Below, in pieces: positions 54,555 to 62,750 of a stretch of 64,000 nt of DNA. A program made the translations under genes and the position numbers. The notes under the pieces were generated by a model. The model was not told the DNA's origin. It worked only from the letters and a program-made list of their open reading frames with translations, and made no database searches. Within the stretch, counting starts at the first letter, position 1. The number at the start of each line of letters is the position of its first letter. Origin of the DNA: Pontibacter sp. FD36 (GTDB taxonomy: Bacteria > Bacteroidota > Bacteroidia > Cytophagales > Hymenobacteraceae); NCBI RefSeq assembly GCF_015686655.1, contig NZ_JADPMP010000008.1, positions 1 to 64,000 of the forward strand, given 5' to 3'.

Positions 54555-55139
54555 TTAGTTTCTGTAATCCTGCCTGAAACGCATGGCATTTTCCATCTGT
54601 GCCCGGATCTCTTTTGTGGTATTGCGGGCCCACAGGTTGAAGGTTGTATTGTCTGTTTCCTCAATGTCTTTCACATTGTCTTCAAATTCACTGAGGGCAT
54701 CTTTATGCGCGTCCACCACGGTATCCCAGTAGGACTGATCAAACTCATCGGTGTTTTTGTCACGCAGCTCCTGCACACGTCCTGCATGGTCTTCTTCCAT
54801 TTGCTGAGGCAGTGTTGTGCTGTACTGCCTGGACATATCCTGTAGCTCTTCCAGTTTCTTGGAATAAAGGTCTACCATTTGCTGCCCATACTCACGCACC
54901 TGCGTAGATACACCCCTTTCGGCTGCCAGTTTGCCCAGCTCCACCTGTTGTGTGCTGATGCTGTGCGCCTTGCTCATAAACTCCCGCTTGTCTTCATTCA
55001 GGGTGGTGTCGGCTGCGGCAGTTGTATTCAGTTCCGTGTCTACGTTTGCGGTGGTGTCTGTTTCCTGTGTGTCAGAGCTACAGGATGCAAAGGCGAGCGC
55101 GCCCAATGTGAGGGTGGCTGCCATCCATAGGTTTTTCAT
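54555..55139 (-). CDS. DUF4142 family lipoprotein
   Basis: 194 residues. Signal peptide and lipobox (LAFASC, Cys20). A Thr/Asp-rich spacer (about 21-50) leads to the DUF4142 helical domain, seen as FMSKAHSISTQQVELGKLAA, QVREYGQQMVDLYSKKLEEL and the C-terminal FNLWARNTTKEIRAQME. The family has a ferritin-like four-helix architecture but lacks an obvious metal-ligand set; function unknown. Envelope-exposed and part of a cluster of stress-type small proteins. Confidence 0.87.
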   Translation of the reverse strand: MKNLWMAATLTLGALAFASCSSDTQETDTTANVDTELNTTAAADTTLNEDKREFMSKAHSISTQQVELGKLAAERGVSTQVREYGQQMVDLYSKKLEELQDMSRQYSTTLPQQMEEDHAGRVQELRDKNTDEFDQSYWDTVVDAHKDALSEFEDNVKDIEETDNTTFNLWARNTTKEIRAQMENAMRFRQDYRN

Positions 55140-55335
55140 AGTCTTATTTTTGCTTTTTGTTATTTCTACATGTTTTTAAGGGCATACGGAAAAACAGTGA
55201 GTGTATGTTCGGATTATTCCGCAGCAAGGCATTTGCAGGCGAAAGTGCACAGCAGGAAAAGGTATAGAAAAGACAAAGGCTCGACTTCGCCACAAGGGAA
55301 AAGCCAAGCCTTTGTTTTATGTAAGGTATGAAACC

Positions 55336-55872
55336 TTAGTAATAAATATGCTCTCCGCGGTTCTTCTGGAAGTGATCCTCGAAGTAGCGTGCGTCTTCTG
55401 GCGAACGTGGGTTAAAGCCCAATACGATATTACCTTCCTTCACGCCTTCTTCATATACCTTAGCGCGTTCTTCAGGTATACCGGCACCTACCAGCGCACC
55501 CAGCAGGCCACCCGTCAGACCACCCGCTCCGGCACCGGCCAGACCAGCCGCCAACGGACCAGCCACAACCAGACCCAGGCCAGGTATAGCCACTGAAGTA
55601 CCAATGGCTGCCACAGCACCCACGATGGCACCAAGTGTACCACCGATTGCTGAACCGGCTCCGGCGCCCTCCAGTGATTTATTTCCCAGTTCGGTGTCTC
55701 CATCACGGTCCACGTCATCACTGAAGTGACGCTTACGACCCTCGTCCGACATCACCACATTGATATCATCCTTGTCATAACCGCGTGCACGTAGTTCTTC
55801 ATAAGCGCGTTCTGCGCTGTCACGGTCCCGGAACATAGCTGTCATCATGTTCGCGTTGTCTTGTCTGTTCAT
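55336..55872 (-). CDS. General stress protein-like (YflT-type N-domain) with glycine-zipper membrane segments
   Basis: 178 residues. N-terminal domain FRDRDSAERAYEELRARGYD and DINVVMSDEGRKRHF resembles the heat-induced YflT/DUF1269 fold. The middle is a Gly/Ala-rich glycine-zipper stretch (GAGAGSAIGGTLGAIVGAVA, then GLAGAGAGGLTGGLLGALVG) that probably inserts in membranes. The C-terminus (EERAKVYEEGVKEGNIVLG) resumes the small alpha/beta fold. Such genes are common beside YtxH/CsbD genes in Bacteroidota. Function unknown; stress association is inference. Confidence 0.8.
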   Translation of the reverse strand: MNRQDNANMMTAMFRDRDSAERAYEELRARGYDKDDINVVMSDEGRKRHFSDDVDRDGDTELGNKSLEGAGAGSAIGGTLGAIVGAVAAIGTSVAIPGLGLVVAGPLAAGLAGAGAGGLTGGLLGALVGAGIPEERAKVYEEGVKEGNIVLGFNPRSPEDARYFEDHFQKNRGEHIYY

Positions 55873-56020
55873 AGCTTATTTATTTAGTTTATATTAGTAT
55901 GATAATGAATGCCTGCTCTTTTTGCAGACTAGTTTATAGTAACGGCTGCTCAACTCTATGGTTACGGAATAGGGCCATGCATCACGTAGATAAGTATAAT
56001 TGAGATAATTTTAAGTGCTT

Positions 56021-56063
56021 ACAAATAAGAAAGCCTTCCGTGTTGGAAGGCTTTCTTATTTGT
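56021..56063. terminator. Terminator of the fasciclin gene
   Basis: ACAAATAAGAAAGCCTTCC and GGAAGGCTTTCTTATTTGT form a long perfect stem around GTGTT. Confidence 0.88.
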
Positions 56064-56078
56064 ATAGTATGGTGTTAA

Positions 56079-56756
56079 TTATTCTTCTGATACACGGTCA
56101 GCAGTTACAAGTACACGGTCAACTACGTGAATTACACCGTTGTTAGCCTCAATGTTAGACTCTACGATGTTGGCTCCGCCAATGGTAAAGGCATTCGGGT
56201 TGGCACCGGCAGTACCAATCTCGATGTAGTCATCCTGACCTACCTGAATACGCTGGTTTGATTCCAGTTGAGCGGTCGTTACCTTACCCGCAATAATGTG
56301 GGCTTGCAGAATCTGGATCAACTCATTTCTGTTCTCAGGTTTCTTCAGGTAATCTAACTGACCAGCAGGAAGTTGCTCAAAGGCCTCGTTGTTCGGAGCG
56401 AAGATGGTAAACTCACCTTCCTGCTCAAAAGCTCTTGAAATATTAGCAGACTGTACCAGTTCCATAAAAGTAGAAATGTCGCTTCTGGTTCTGGCTGCAT
56501 CAAGTATAGCCATCGAGCTGGTTTCGGCATTGGCATCCATAGTAGCGGAAGCCTCCATGTTTGTAGTACCGGTAGTGGCATCTGTAGTTACTTCTGTATC
56601 CATGGTGGCATCATTACCGGCCATGGTGGTAGTTTCGCTCATGGTTGTTGTTTCGTCCATGGCGGTTGTGTCCATTGTATCATTACTGCTGGCGCAGCTA
56701 AATAAAAAGCCTGTCGCAAAAACAGCAGCAAAAGGTTTTAGCATTCGCATTTTCAT
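56079..56756 (-). CDS. Fasciclin domain lipoprotein
   Basis: 225 residues from the ATG at 56754-56756 (MKMRMLKPFAAVF); lipobox LFSC. A Met/Thr/Asp-rich linker (about 21-80, with repeats such as TTMSETTTMAG) separates it from one FAS1 domain (about 83-223): FTIFAPNNEAFEQLPAGQL and the closing ...VIHVVDRVLV are the two FAS1 motifs. Fasciclin domains bind partners or carbohydrates at the cell surface. It ends at a perfect terminator and is probably a surface stress or adhesion protein. Confidence 0.88.
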   Translation of the reverse strand: MKMRMLKPFAAVFATGFLFSCASSNDTMDTTAMDETTTMSETTTMAGNDATMDTEVTTDATTGTTNMEASATMDANAETSSMAILDAARTRSDISTFMELVQSANISRAFEQEGEFTIFAPNNEAFEQLPAGQLDYLKKPENRNELIQILQAHIIAGKVTTAQLESNQRIQVGQDDYIEIGTAGANPNAFTIGGANIVESNIEANNGVIHVVDRVLVTADRVSEE

Positions 56757-56850
56757 AGTTATTTTTTTATAGTTCACGATTTAACAAATTGTACCCCTTT
56801 GGTCGGGATGTACATTGTTTATTTAACTGTATCTTTTTAAAAAAGTTATA

Positions 56851-56895
56851 AAAAAAAAGGACTATCTGCGTCTGAGTTGCAGATAGTCCTTTTTG
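56851..56895 (-). terminator. Terminator of the ECF sigma/S1C protease operon
   Basis: AAAAAAAAGGACTATCTGC and GCAGATAGTCCTTTTT form the stem around a 9-base loop. Confidence 0.85.
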
Positions 56896-56924
56896 GTATT
56901 GTAATAAAACAATATTAATGTGTC

Positions 56925-58022
56925 TTAATTATAAACTTTTACAACGAAGATATAGTCCTGAAGTTTCTTAAGTTGCTGCGTGCGGGAAGTACCATTCAGG
57001 TTGTTTTGCTGTGGAAGGCTAACTGCCAGGCCGGCTTCACGCTCTTTCATTTCGTTCACCATCTGAAGCAGGTAGGATGACTTGACAGCGAAAGCGGCAC
57101 CTTCCTGACCTGCCTGCTTGCCATTGATCACACCAATGATGTTGCCTTTGTCATCAAGCAGCGGTCCGCCACTGTTGCCCGGGTTGAGCGGTATAGAGAT
57201 CTGATAAGATGTAGTATCGCCTTCGAAACCGGAAGCGGAACTGAGCGAACCCTCGCCAAATACAATGTCCTCACGCGGGAAACCAAGCGTATAGACGCGC
57301 TCACCCAGATCAGAAGAAGCTGTTTTGAAGGTATAAGGTAGCTTGCTGAAACCAGCGAAGGCCGGATCCTCTACTTTCAAAATCGACAGGTCATAATCTG
57401 TATTGCGGTGCACTTCGGTTACCTTAAACTTAAGACCAGCTTTGTTTTCGATCAGGATAGAGTCAGCACCTTGGATAACGTGTGAGCTGGTAACGATATA
57501 CCCATCCGGGCTGATGGCGAAACCAGTGCCGCTAAAGCGGGCTGTACGTGGGGCTGGGGTTGTCGCGTCCGCGCTGGCAATGCCGTTGATGATGGCACGC
57601 TGTTCTTTTTTGATCTTCTCTACTTCACGGCGAAGTTCAATGTAGCGGGCTGTCTGCTGCTGTACAGGCTCTTTTATTTGCTGTACACTCCAAAGCGTAC
57701 CAAATACTGACAACAGAGAAACGCTGGCGGCAACCGCCATGGTCTGGGCATGCTTCTTAAAGAAAACTTTCCAAGCAGTGAGTTCACTGTTAATGCCGTG
57801 CGAATCAGCTTCCATTTCTGTGTGGATGCTGCTGAGCTTATGGCGCAGCTGCTGGCGCTGGCCATACTGCTGCATTGCCTGCAATACTTGTCGGTGCTCC
57901 TGTACCTGGTCGGCAAGCCGCAGGTCGGAGAGCAACAGCGCCTCAAAGGCGGCTTTCTCCTCAGCAGGCATGGTGCCGGCCAAGTAGCGCTCTATTTGCT
58001 CGTATATGCGGTAGTCAAACAT
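56925..58022 (-). CDS. Membrane-anchored S1C (HtrA-like) serine protease with anti-sigma-like N-terminal domain
   Basis: 365 residues. Residues 1 to about 85 resemble the cytoplasmic domain of Bacteroidota anti-sigma factors (YLAGTMPAEEKAAFEALLLS, then LADQVQEHRQVL), without a zinc motif. One transmembrane helix follows (TMAVAASVSLLSVFGTLWSV, about 92-111), then a coiled coil (YIELRREVEKIKKEQ) and an extracytoplasmic trypsin-like domain with catalytic His (VTSSHVIQG), Asp (NTDYDLSILK) and Ser (NPGNSGGPL). There is no PDZ domain. It lies 52 bases after an ECF sigma gene on the same strand. A membrane sensor-protease holding the sigma factor is inferred. Confidence 0.83.
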   Translation of the reverse strand: MFDYRIYEQIERYLAGTMPAEEKAAFEALLLSDLRLADQVQEHRQVLQAMQQYGQRQQLRHKLSSIHTEMEADSHGINSELTAWKVFFKKHAQTMAVAASVSLLSVFGTLWSVQQIKEPVQQQTARYIELRREVEKIKKEQRAIINGIASADATTPAPRTARFSGTGFAISPDGYIVTSSHVIQGADSILIENKAGLKFKVTEVHRNTDYDLSILKVEDPAFAGFSKLPYTFKTASSDLGERVYTLGFPREDIVFGEGSLSSASGFEGDTTSYQISIPLNPGNSGGPLLDDKGNIIGVINGKQAGQEGAAFAVKSSYLLQMVNEMKEREAGLAVSLPQQNNLNGTSRTQQLKKLQDYIFVVKVYN

Positions 58023-58074
58023 GGTTTTATAAAAATACCTTCTTATAAGGTGCTAAAATTCGTTCTGGTCTATC

Positions 58075-58647
58075 CTATGCCTCTGGTTTATAAGAGGTGA
58101 AAAACAGTTTTTTAAGGCGTTGCAGGCACTTATACTTCTGGTTTTTGGCAGTGTCGGTGTTTGTATAGCCAAACTTCTCTACAATATCCTGCATGCCCTG
58201 TGACCGAATGTAAAAGTCCTCCAGTAGAGTGCGGCAAGGTTCACCAAGCTGCTCCAAAGCTTCCGCCATCATGCTGAACTGACGCTCATTCTCTTCGTGC
58301 TGCGGCACATCCTCTTCCAGACTCAGGTAATTCTCAGAGTCCTCAATTCGGTTGGCGTAGCGGCCCTTTTCGGCCAGGCGCTTCAGCCACAGCCTGCGGC
58401 ACACAGAGTAGAGGTAGGTCTTGATCTGGCAGCTAAGCTCCAGGCTGTTTCCCTTTATCTTCTCGTAGAAGACAATTACGCCTTCCTGGTAAATGTCTTT
58501 TGCCTCATCATCAGTTCCACTATTACTGATAATGAAATGAGATATCATCGGGAAGTGCAGCTTATAAAGATGTGCGAGTGCGCGGTCATCGTCATTCCGA
58601 ATCCCCTCCATGATCGCCTCATCCGTCTCATACAAACTCTTCCTCAT
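58075..58647 (-). CDS. RNA polymerase sigma-70 family, ECF subfamily
   Basis: 190 residues. Sigma region 2 lies at DEAKDIYQEGVIVFYEKI (about 45-65) and the following helices; region 4 at TLLEDFYIRSQGMQDIVEKF ... NQKYKCLQRLKKLFF contains a helix-turn-helix. There is no long linker domain 3, as usual for ECF factors. The membrane S1C protease starts 52 bases downstream and is the likely regulator. Divergent from the small lipoprotein gene at 58792, with a shared 144-base regulatory region. Confidence 0.9.
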   Translation of the reverse strand: MRKSLYETDEAIMEGIRNDDDRALAHLYKLHFPMISHFIISNSGTDDEAKDIYQEGVIVFYEKIKGNSLELSCQIKTYLYSVCRRLWLKRLAEKGRYANRIEDSENYLSLEEDVPQHEENERQFSMMAEALEQLGEPCRTLLEDFYIRSQGMQDIVEKFGYTNTDTAKNQKYKCLQRLKKLFFTSYKPEA

Positions 58648-58679
58648 GCCGTTCTATTTTTAATACGCCAGGCCGCTTT

Positions 58680-58748
58680 TTGTAACCCAACAAAAAAATA
58701 TTTTAAAAAAATAAAAAATACCGGGTTACCTATCCGGGTTTCCGGTAT
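58680..58748. promoter_or_regulatory. Candidate operator region between the ECF sigma gene and the small lipoprotein gene
   Basis: Contains an inverted pair GTAACCC (58682-58688) and GGGTTAC (58723-58729), a second inverted pair ATACCGG (58718-58724) and CCGGTAT (58742-58748), and a tract of As and Ts between. No consensus TAnnTTTG is clear, so if a sigma-specific promoter exists it does not follow the housekeeping pattern. Confidence 0.4.
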
Positions 58749-58791
58749 GAAGTTCAAATTCGAAACCAAAACACTTAATCACAAACACAAA

Positions 58792-58986
58792 ATGAAAAAT
58801 TTGTTCAAATTCGCTTTCGTAGCGTTCGCCCTGGTAGCTTTCACAGCATGCAACACTGAAGAAACTGCAACTGAAACTGAAGCTGTAGAAACTGAGGTTG
58901 TTGAGACTGAAGAAGTTGTTACTGAAGAAGTTGAAGCTGACACTACTGTTGAAGTTGAAGCTGACACTACTGTAACTGTACAGTAA
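58792..58986 (+). CDS. Small, highly acidic lipoprotein
   Basis: 64 residues. Signal and lipobox FTAC (MKNLFKFAFVAFALVAFTAC). The mature 44 residues are almost entirely Glu, Thr, Val and Ala with an imperfect repeat (EADTTVEVEADTTV). No Lys or Arg in the mature part. It is transcribed divergently from the ECF sigma gene. The composition would give a strongly negative, flexible, lipid-anchored chain in the envelope; its function is unknown. Confidence 0.75.
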   Translation: MKNLFKFAFVAFALVAFTACNTEETATETEAVETEVVETEEVVTEEVEADTTVEVEADTTVTVQ

Positions 58987-59030
58987 TTAATAGCAGAACT
59001 ACAGAGTATACCTTATAGTTCTAAACACAT

Positions 59031-59068
59031 AAGAAGGCCCTGCAGCAATGCAGGGCCTTCTTATTTTT
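59031..59068 (+). terminator. Terminator of the small acidic lipoprotein gene
   Basis: AAGAAGGCCCTGC and GCAGGGCCTTCTT pair around AGCAAT..., followed by ATTTTTA. Confidence 0.87.
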
Positions 59069-59154
59069 ATGGTTGTTCAGACTCAACGCAGTTCGGGGTA
59101 TGGCAACATACCATTTATAAGCAGACCACTTCGAGCAAAAGCACCGGGTCTAGC

Positions 59155-60345
59155 TTAGAAACGCTTCACCGTTTTGCGGCGCTCCATCTCTTTGCTGATC
59201 AGGCCGAACTCACGGCTGCTCTGGCCGGCAATGGCTGTGTTCTCGTTGGCACGACGCAGCAGGTAAGGCATCACCGACTCCACCGGACCGTAAGGCACAT
59301 ACTTCGCTACATTGTAACCCGCATTCGCCAGGTTGTAAGACAGGTTATCGCTCATGCCGTAAAGCTGAGCAAAGAACACACGCTCGTCACTCGGGGCTAT
59401 ACCTTTCTCATCCATCATTTCCATGAGCAGGTAGCAGCTGTCTTCGTTATGCGTACCGGCGCAAAGCGAAATGCGGTCGATGTGGTCGATGCAGAAGCGA
59501 AGTCCGTCGTTGTATAATTTGTCAGAAGCCTCTTTGGTCGGGTTGATTGGACTCCGGTATCCTTGCTCTTCGGCACGCTTACGCTCTTTTTCCATGTAGG
59601 CACCACGCACAGGCTTTGCACCCAGTACATAATCTTTGGCTACGGCGTTTTCGTAATCGCGCACCAGTGCGTCGAGGCGATCGTGACGGTAAAGTTGGTA
59701 TGTGTTGTATACGATAGCCTTCTTCTTGTTGTAGAGTTCCATCATTTCATAGGCCAGGTTGTCGATCGTTTCCTGGAACCAGCTTTCCTCAGCGTCCACA
59801 AACACACGCACATCAGCTTCGTAGCAGCGCTTGCAGATATCATTCACACGCTGGCGGCCACGCTCAAAAGCGGCTTGCTCATCAGCCGTCATCTTTTCGC
59901 CTGCCTGCACTTTCTCTAATAGGTCAGTACGCATCAGGCCGGTTACTTTGAAAACCGAGAATGGGATGTGCTTATTGCCTCTTGCCCGCTCTACCGTGCG
60001 CAGGATCTCATCGCGTGTTTCATCGAAACTTCTGTCTACGCCTTCACCCTCTACTGAATAGTCCAGGATGGTACCGATATTATATTTGGCCAGTTCGCGG
60101 ATGGCGCGCTCCGATTCCTCAATTGTTTCGCCGCCGCAGAAGTGATTGAAAATGGTCGGTTTGATGATAAACTTAACCGGCAAGTGTAGCTTAATAGCCG
60201 TGTTCAGCAGATTGCCACCCAGTTTAACAAATTTGTTGCTGTTCATGGACTTGAAAAGCAGGTACATTTTATAAAGCTCAGCGTCAGACTTGGATGAAAA
60301 AGCGACAGCTGTATCGTCGAAAGAAACGTTGGTAACCGGGTTCAT
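59155..60345 (-). CDS. Proline dehydrogenase family protein
   Basis: 396 residues from the ATG at 60343-60345 (MNPVTNVSFDDTAV). FAD-dependent oxidation of proline to P5C. Family motifs: LDYSVEGEG near residue 100, FVDAEESWFQETIDNL, NTYQLYRHDRLD, LGAKPVRGAYMEKER and the C-terminal FAQLYGMSDNLSYNLANAGYN and YVPYGPVESVMPYLLRRANENT, which form the FAD/substrate site (RR at the end). It is a single-domain PRODH, not the PutA fusion. An in-frame ATG at 60369 is rejected because it lies inside the -7 box. No P5C dehydrogenase gene is nearby. Confidence 0.93.
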   Translation of the reverse strand: MNPVTNVSFDDTAVAFSSKSDAELYKMYLLFKSMNSNKFVKLGGNLLNTAIKLHLPVKFIIKPTIFNHFCGGETIEESERAIRELAKYNIGTILDYSVEGEGVDRSFDETRDEILRTVERARGNKHIPFSVFKVTGLMRTDLLEKVQAGEKMTADEQAAFERGRQRVNDICKRCYEADVRVFVDAEESWFQETIDNLAYEMMELYNKKKAIVYNTYQLYRHDRLDALVRDYENAVAKDYVLGAKPVRGAYMEKERKRAEEQGYRSPINPTKEASDKLYNDGLRFCIDHIDRISLCAGTHNEDSCYLLMEMMDEKGIAPSDERVFFAQLYGMSDNLSYNLANAGYNVAKYVPYGPVESVMPYLLRRANENTAIAGQSSREFGLISKEMERRKTVKRF

Positions 60346-60366
60346 GTAATAGCGTGTTAATCGGCG

Positions 60367-60374
60367 CAAAGATA
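60367..60374 (-). promoter_or_regulatory. -7 box of the proline dehydrogenase gene
   Basis: CAAAGATA on the plus strand is TATCTTTG on the minus strand, a TAnnTTTG match. It precedes the ATG at 60345 by about 21 bases. No TTG is found at the usual distance. Confidence 0.6.
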
Positions 60375-60469
60375 GTGTATGCGTTATAGTTATACACTAT
60401 GGACACCTGGTACTTAAGGTATATTTTTGTACTGTTTTTCAGTGCAAGTACACCCTTAAACTAGATCCG

Positions 60470-60500
60470 CTGCATAACTGTTGTAATTGTCGTACCTTTG
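60470..60500 (+). promoter_or_regulatory. Promoter of the aroG-aroB-aroA operon
   Basis: CTG (one mismatch to TTG) at 60470-60472, a 20-base spacer, TACCTTTG at 60493-60500. Start codon at 60519. Confidence 0.65.
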
Positions 60501-60518
60501 TATGGACAATTGACACGC

Positions 60519-61649
60519 ATGAACTTCAAGAATAAAGACACATATTTCTCTGATTTGCTGGCTGAGAGAGGCAGGCCGCTGGTCATCGCCGGGCCCTGCA
60601 GCGCTGAGAGCGAACAGCAGGTAATGGAGACGGCGGAGGCTCTGAAAAAGCTGAATGTGCACCTGTTCCGGGCCGGTATCTGGAAGCCGCGTTCCCGACC
60701 TAACACATTTGAAGGCATAGGCCTGCAGGGACTGGAGTGGCTGGGCCGCGTGAAGCGTGAACTGGGTATGCGCGTAACGACTGAGGTGGCTACCGGTCGG
60801 CATGTGGAAGAAGCCCTAAAGCAAGGTATAGATGTGCTGTGGATTGGTGCCCGCACCACCGTGAACCCCTTTGCCGTGCAGGAGATAGCCGATGCCCTTA
60901 GCGGAGTGAGCGTGCCCGTAATGGTGAAAAACCCTGTGAACCCGGACTTGGCACTTTGGATCGGAGCGATCGAGCGCATCTACCAGTCAGGTATAACAGA
61001 TCTGGCCGCTATTCACCGTGGTTTTTCCTCGTACCAACAGTCCAAGTACCGCAACGCACCGGTATGGCAGATTCCGATCGAGCTGAAGGCGCGTTTTCAG
61101 GGTTTACCTGTGATCGTAGACCCGAGCCACATTGGTGGTACCCGCGAACTGATTCACCCTTTGTCGCAACGGGCACTTGACATGGGCTATGACGGCGTGA
61201 TGATTGAAACTCACCCCAATCCGGCAGTAGCCCTAAGCGACCCGGAGCAGCAGGTGACGCCAGCAGCCCTGGCCGAAATTCTGGACAATCTGCAGGTGCG
61301 CAAAACTAATTATGATGACGTCGAACTGGTGAACCGGGCGGAGGAATTGCGCCTGAAGATTGATGCGGCCGACCACGACTTAATCGGAGCTTTGGCGAGG
61401 CGCATGGCCTTAGTAGAGCAGATTGGGGAGTATAAAAAACAGAACAACGTGCAGGTGCTGCAGCTCGAGCGCTGGAAAGAAATTTTCCAAACCCGTGCCG
61501 ACTGGGCCTCCGAAGCAGGTATAAACCCGGCTTTTGTGGAAGAACTCTATAAGTTGATTCATGTGGAGTCTATCCGAAAGCAAACCATGATCATGCAGGC
61601 TGGAAATCCGGAAGTAAAGCCTGACACTAAGCCGGAACAGGCCTCATAA
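60519..61649 (+). CDS. Bifunctional 3-deoxy-7-phosphoheptulonate synthase / chorismate mutase
   Basis: 376 residues, from the ATG at 60519 (MNFKNKDTYF); the in-frame TTG at 60498 is rejected because it lies in the -7 box. DAHP synthase of the short (type I-beta) form: VIAGPCSAES near residue 26, IWKPRSRPNTFEG, TEVATGRHVEEAL, WIGARTTVNPF, VDPSHIGG. The C-terminal part (about 285-370) is an AroQ-type chorismate mutase: LRLKIDAADHDLIGALARRM and QLERWKEIFQTR. The first enzyme of the shikimate pathway and the branch to Phe/Tyr are thus in one protein, allowing joint feedback control. aroB and aroA follow. Confidence 0.93.
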   Translation: MNFKNKDTYFSDLLAERGRPLVIAGPCSAESEQQVMETAEALKKLNVHLFRAGIWKPRSRPNTFEGIGLQGLEWLGRVKRELGMRVTTEVATGRHVEEALKQGIDVLWIGARTTVNPFAVQEIADALSGVSVPVMVKNPVNPDLALWIGAIERIYQSGITDLAAIHRGFSSYQQSKYRNAPVWQIPIELKARFQGLPVIVDPSHIGGTRELIHPLSQRALDMGYDGVMIETHPNPAVALSDPEQQVTPAALAEILDNLQVRKTNYDDVELVNRAEELRLKIDAADHDLIGALARRMALVEQIGEYKKQNNVQVLQLERWKEIFQTRADWASEAGINPAFVEELYKLIHVESIRKQTMIMQAGNPEVKPDTKPEQAS

Positions 61650-61712
61650 GCGTATACGTCGGTATAGAGCCAACTTTTTTTCTGATCCTATACCTATCAA
61701 AACCTAATCCGC

Positions 61713-62750
61713 GTGACTGAAAGCATATACATTGGGCGAGACGTGCTGCCGCAGCTAAAAGAGGTGCTGAAAAACCTCGCCTTCTCGAAAGTAGCCGTGC
61801 TGGTGGACGAGAACACCCTGCACCATTGCTACCCGCAGGTAAAGCCCTACCTGCCCGAGCATGATATCATCCAGATAAAGAGCGGTGAGGAAAACAAAAC
61901 CCTGCAGACCTGCGAGCACATCTGGCAGCGCATGACGGAGCTCCATCTGGACCGCTGGTCGGTGTTAGTGAATCTAGGTGGTGGTGTGATCGGGGACATG
62001 GGTGGTTTCTGTGCGGCTACGTTCAAACGCGGAATGTATTTTGTGCAGGTGCCCACCACGCTGTTGGCGCAAGTGGATGCCAGCGTGGGCGGCAAAACAG
62101 GTATAGACTTTCACGGACTCAAAAATCACATAGGGGTATACAAAGAGCCCAAAGCCGTCATCATTGATCCCTCTTTTCTGAACACGCTTCCGCAGCGCCA
62201 GCTCAAGTCAGGTTATGCCGAGATCATCAAGCATTGGCTAATCGCCGACGCAGCTGCCTTTGAGGAACAGCAGCACATTGGACTTTTTACTGAAAATTGG
62301 GATGACCTGATCCGGCACTCGGTAGGTATAAAGTCAGCCGTGGTGGAGGACGATCCTTTGGAAGGCGGCTATCGCAAAGTGCTCAACTTTGGCCATACGG
62401 TGGGCCACGCCGTAGAAAGCTACCTGATGGAGCAACCCGGTCGTGAACTGTTGCATGGCGAAGCCATTGCGGTGGGGATGCTGTGCGAGGCATACCTGTC
62501 CATGAAGAAAGACTTGCTCACAAAGCGGGAACTGGACCAAATCGAGACGTTTCTGGTGTCGATCTACGAAAAGGTGAAACTCACAGAAGAAGATGTTCAG
62601 GCGATGGCCAAACTGGCCTTACAGGACAAGAAAAATACTCATTCCACTATTAACTGTACACTGTTGCAAGGTATAGGCAAGGCCGTTTGGGACCAGCCTG
62701 TGACCGTGGCAGAAATACAGGAAGCATTGCGCTATTACCAGCTACTATGA
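61713..62750 (+). CDS. aroB: 3-dehydroquinate synthase
   Basis: 345 residues, second shikimate enzyme, starting with GTG at 61713 (MTESIYIGRDVLPQL). NAD- and Zn-binding features: VNLGGGVIGDMGGFCAATFKRG, VPTTLLAQVDASVGGKTGID, and the metal ligands in HTVGHAVE (His) and LLHGEAIAVG (His, Glu). Slightly shorter than the E. coli enzyme (362). aroA begins at the overlapping ATGA (62747-62750). Together with the preceding gene it forms a clear aromatic operon. Confidence 0.95.
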   Translation: MTESIYIGRDVLPQLKEVLKNLAFSKVAVLVDENTLHHCYPQVKPYLPEHDIIQIKSGEENKTLQTCEHIWQRMTELHLDRWSVLVNLGGGVIGDMGGFCAATFKRGMYFVQVPTTLLAQVDASVGGKTGIDFHGLKNHIGVYKEPKAVIIDPSFLNTLPQRQLKSGYAEIIKHWLIADAAAFEEQQHIGLFTENWDDLIRHSVGIKSAVVEDDPLEGGYRKVLNFGHTVGHAVESYLMEQPGRELLHGEAIAVGMLCEAYLSMKKDLLTKRELDQIETFLVSIYEKVKLTEEDVQAMAKLALQDKKNTHSTINCTLLQGIGKAVWDQPVTVAEIQEALRYYQLL

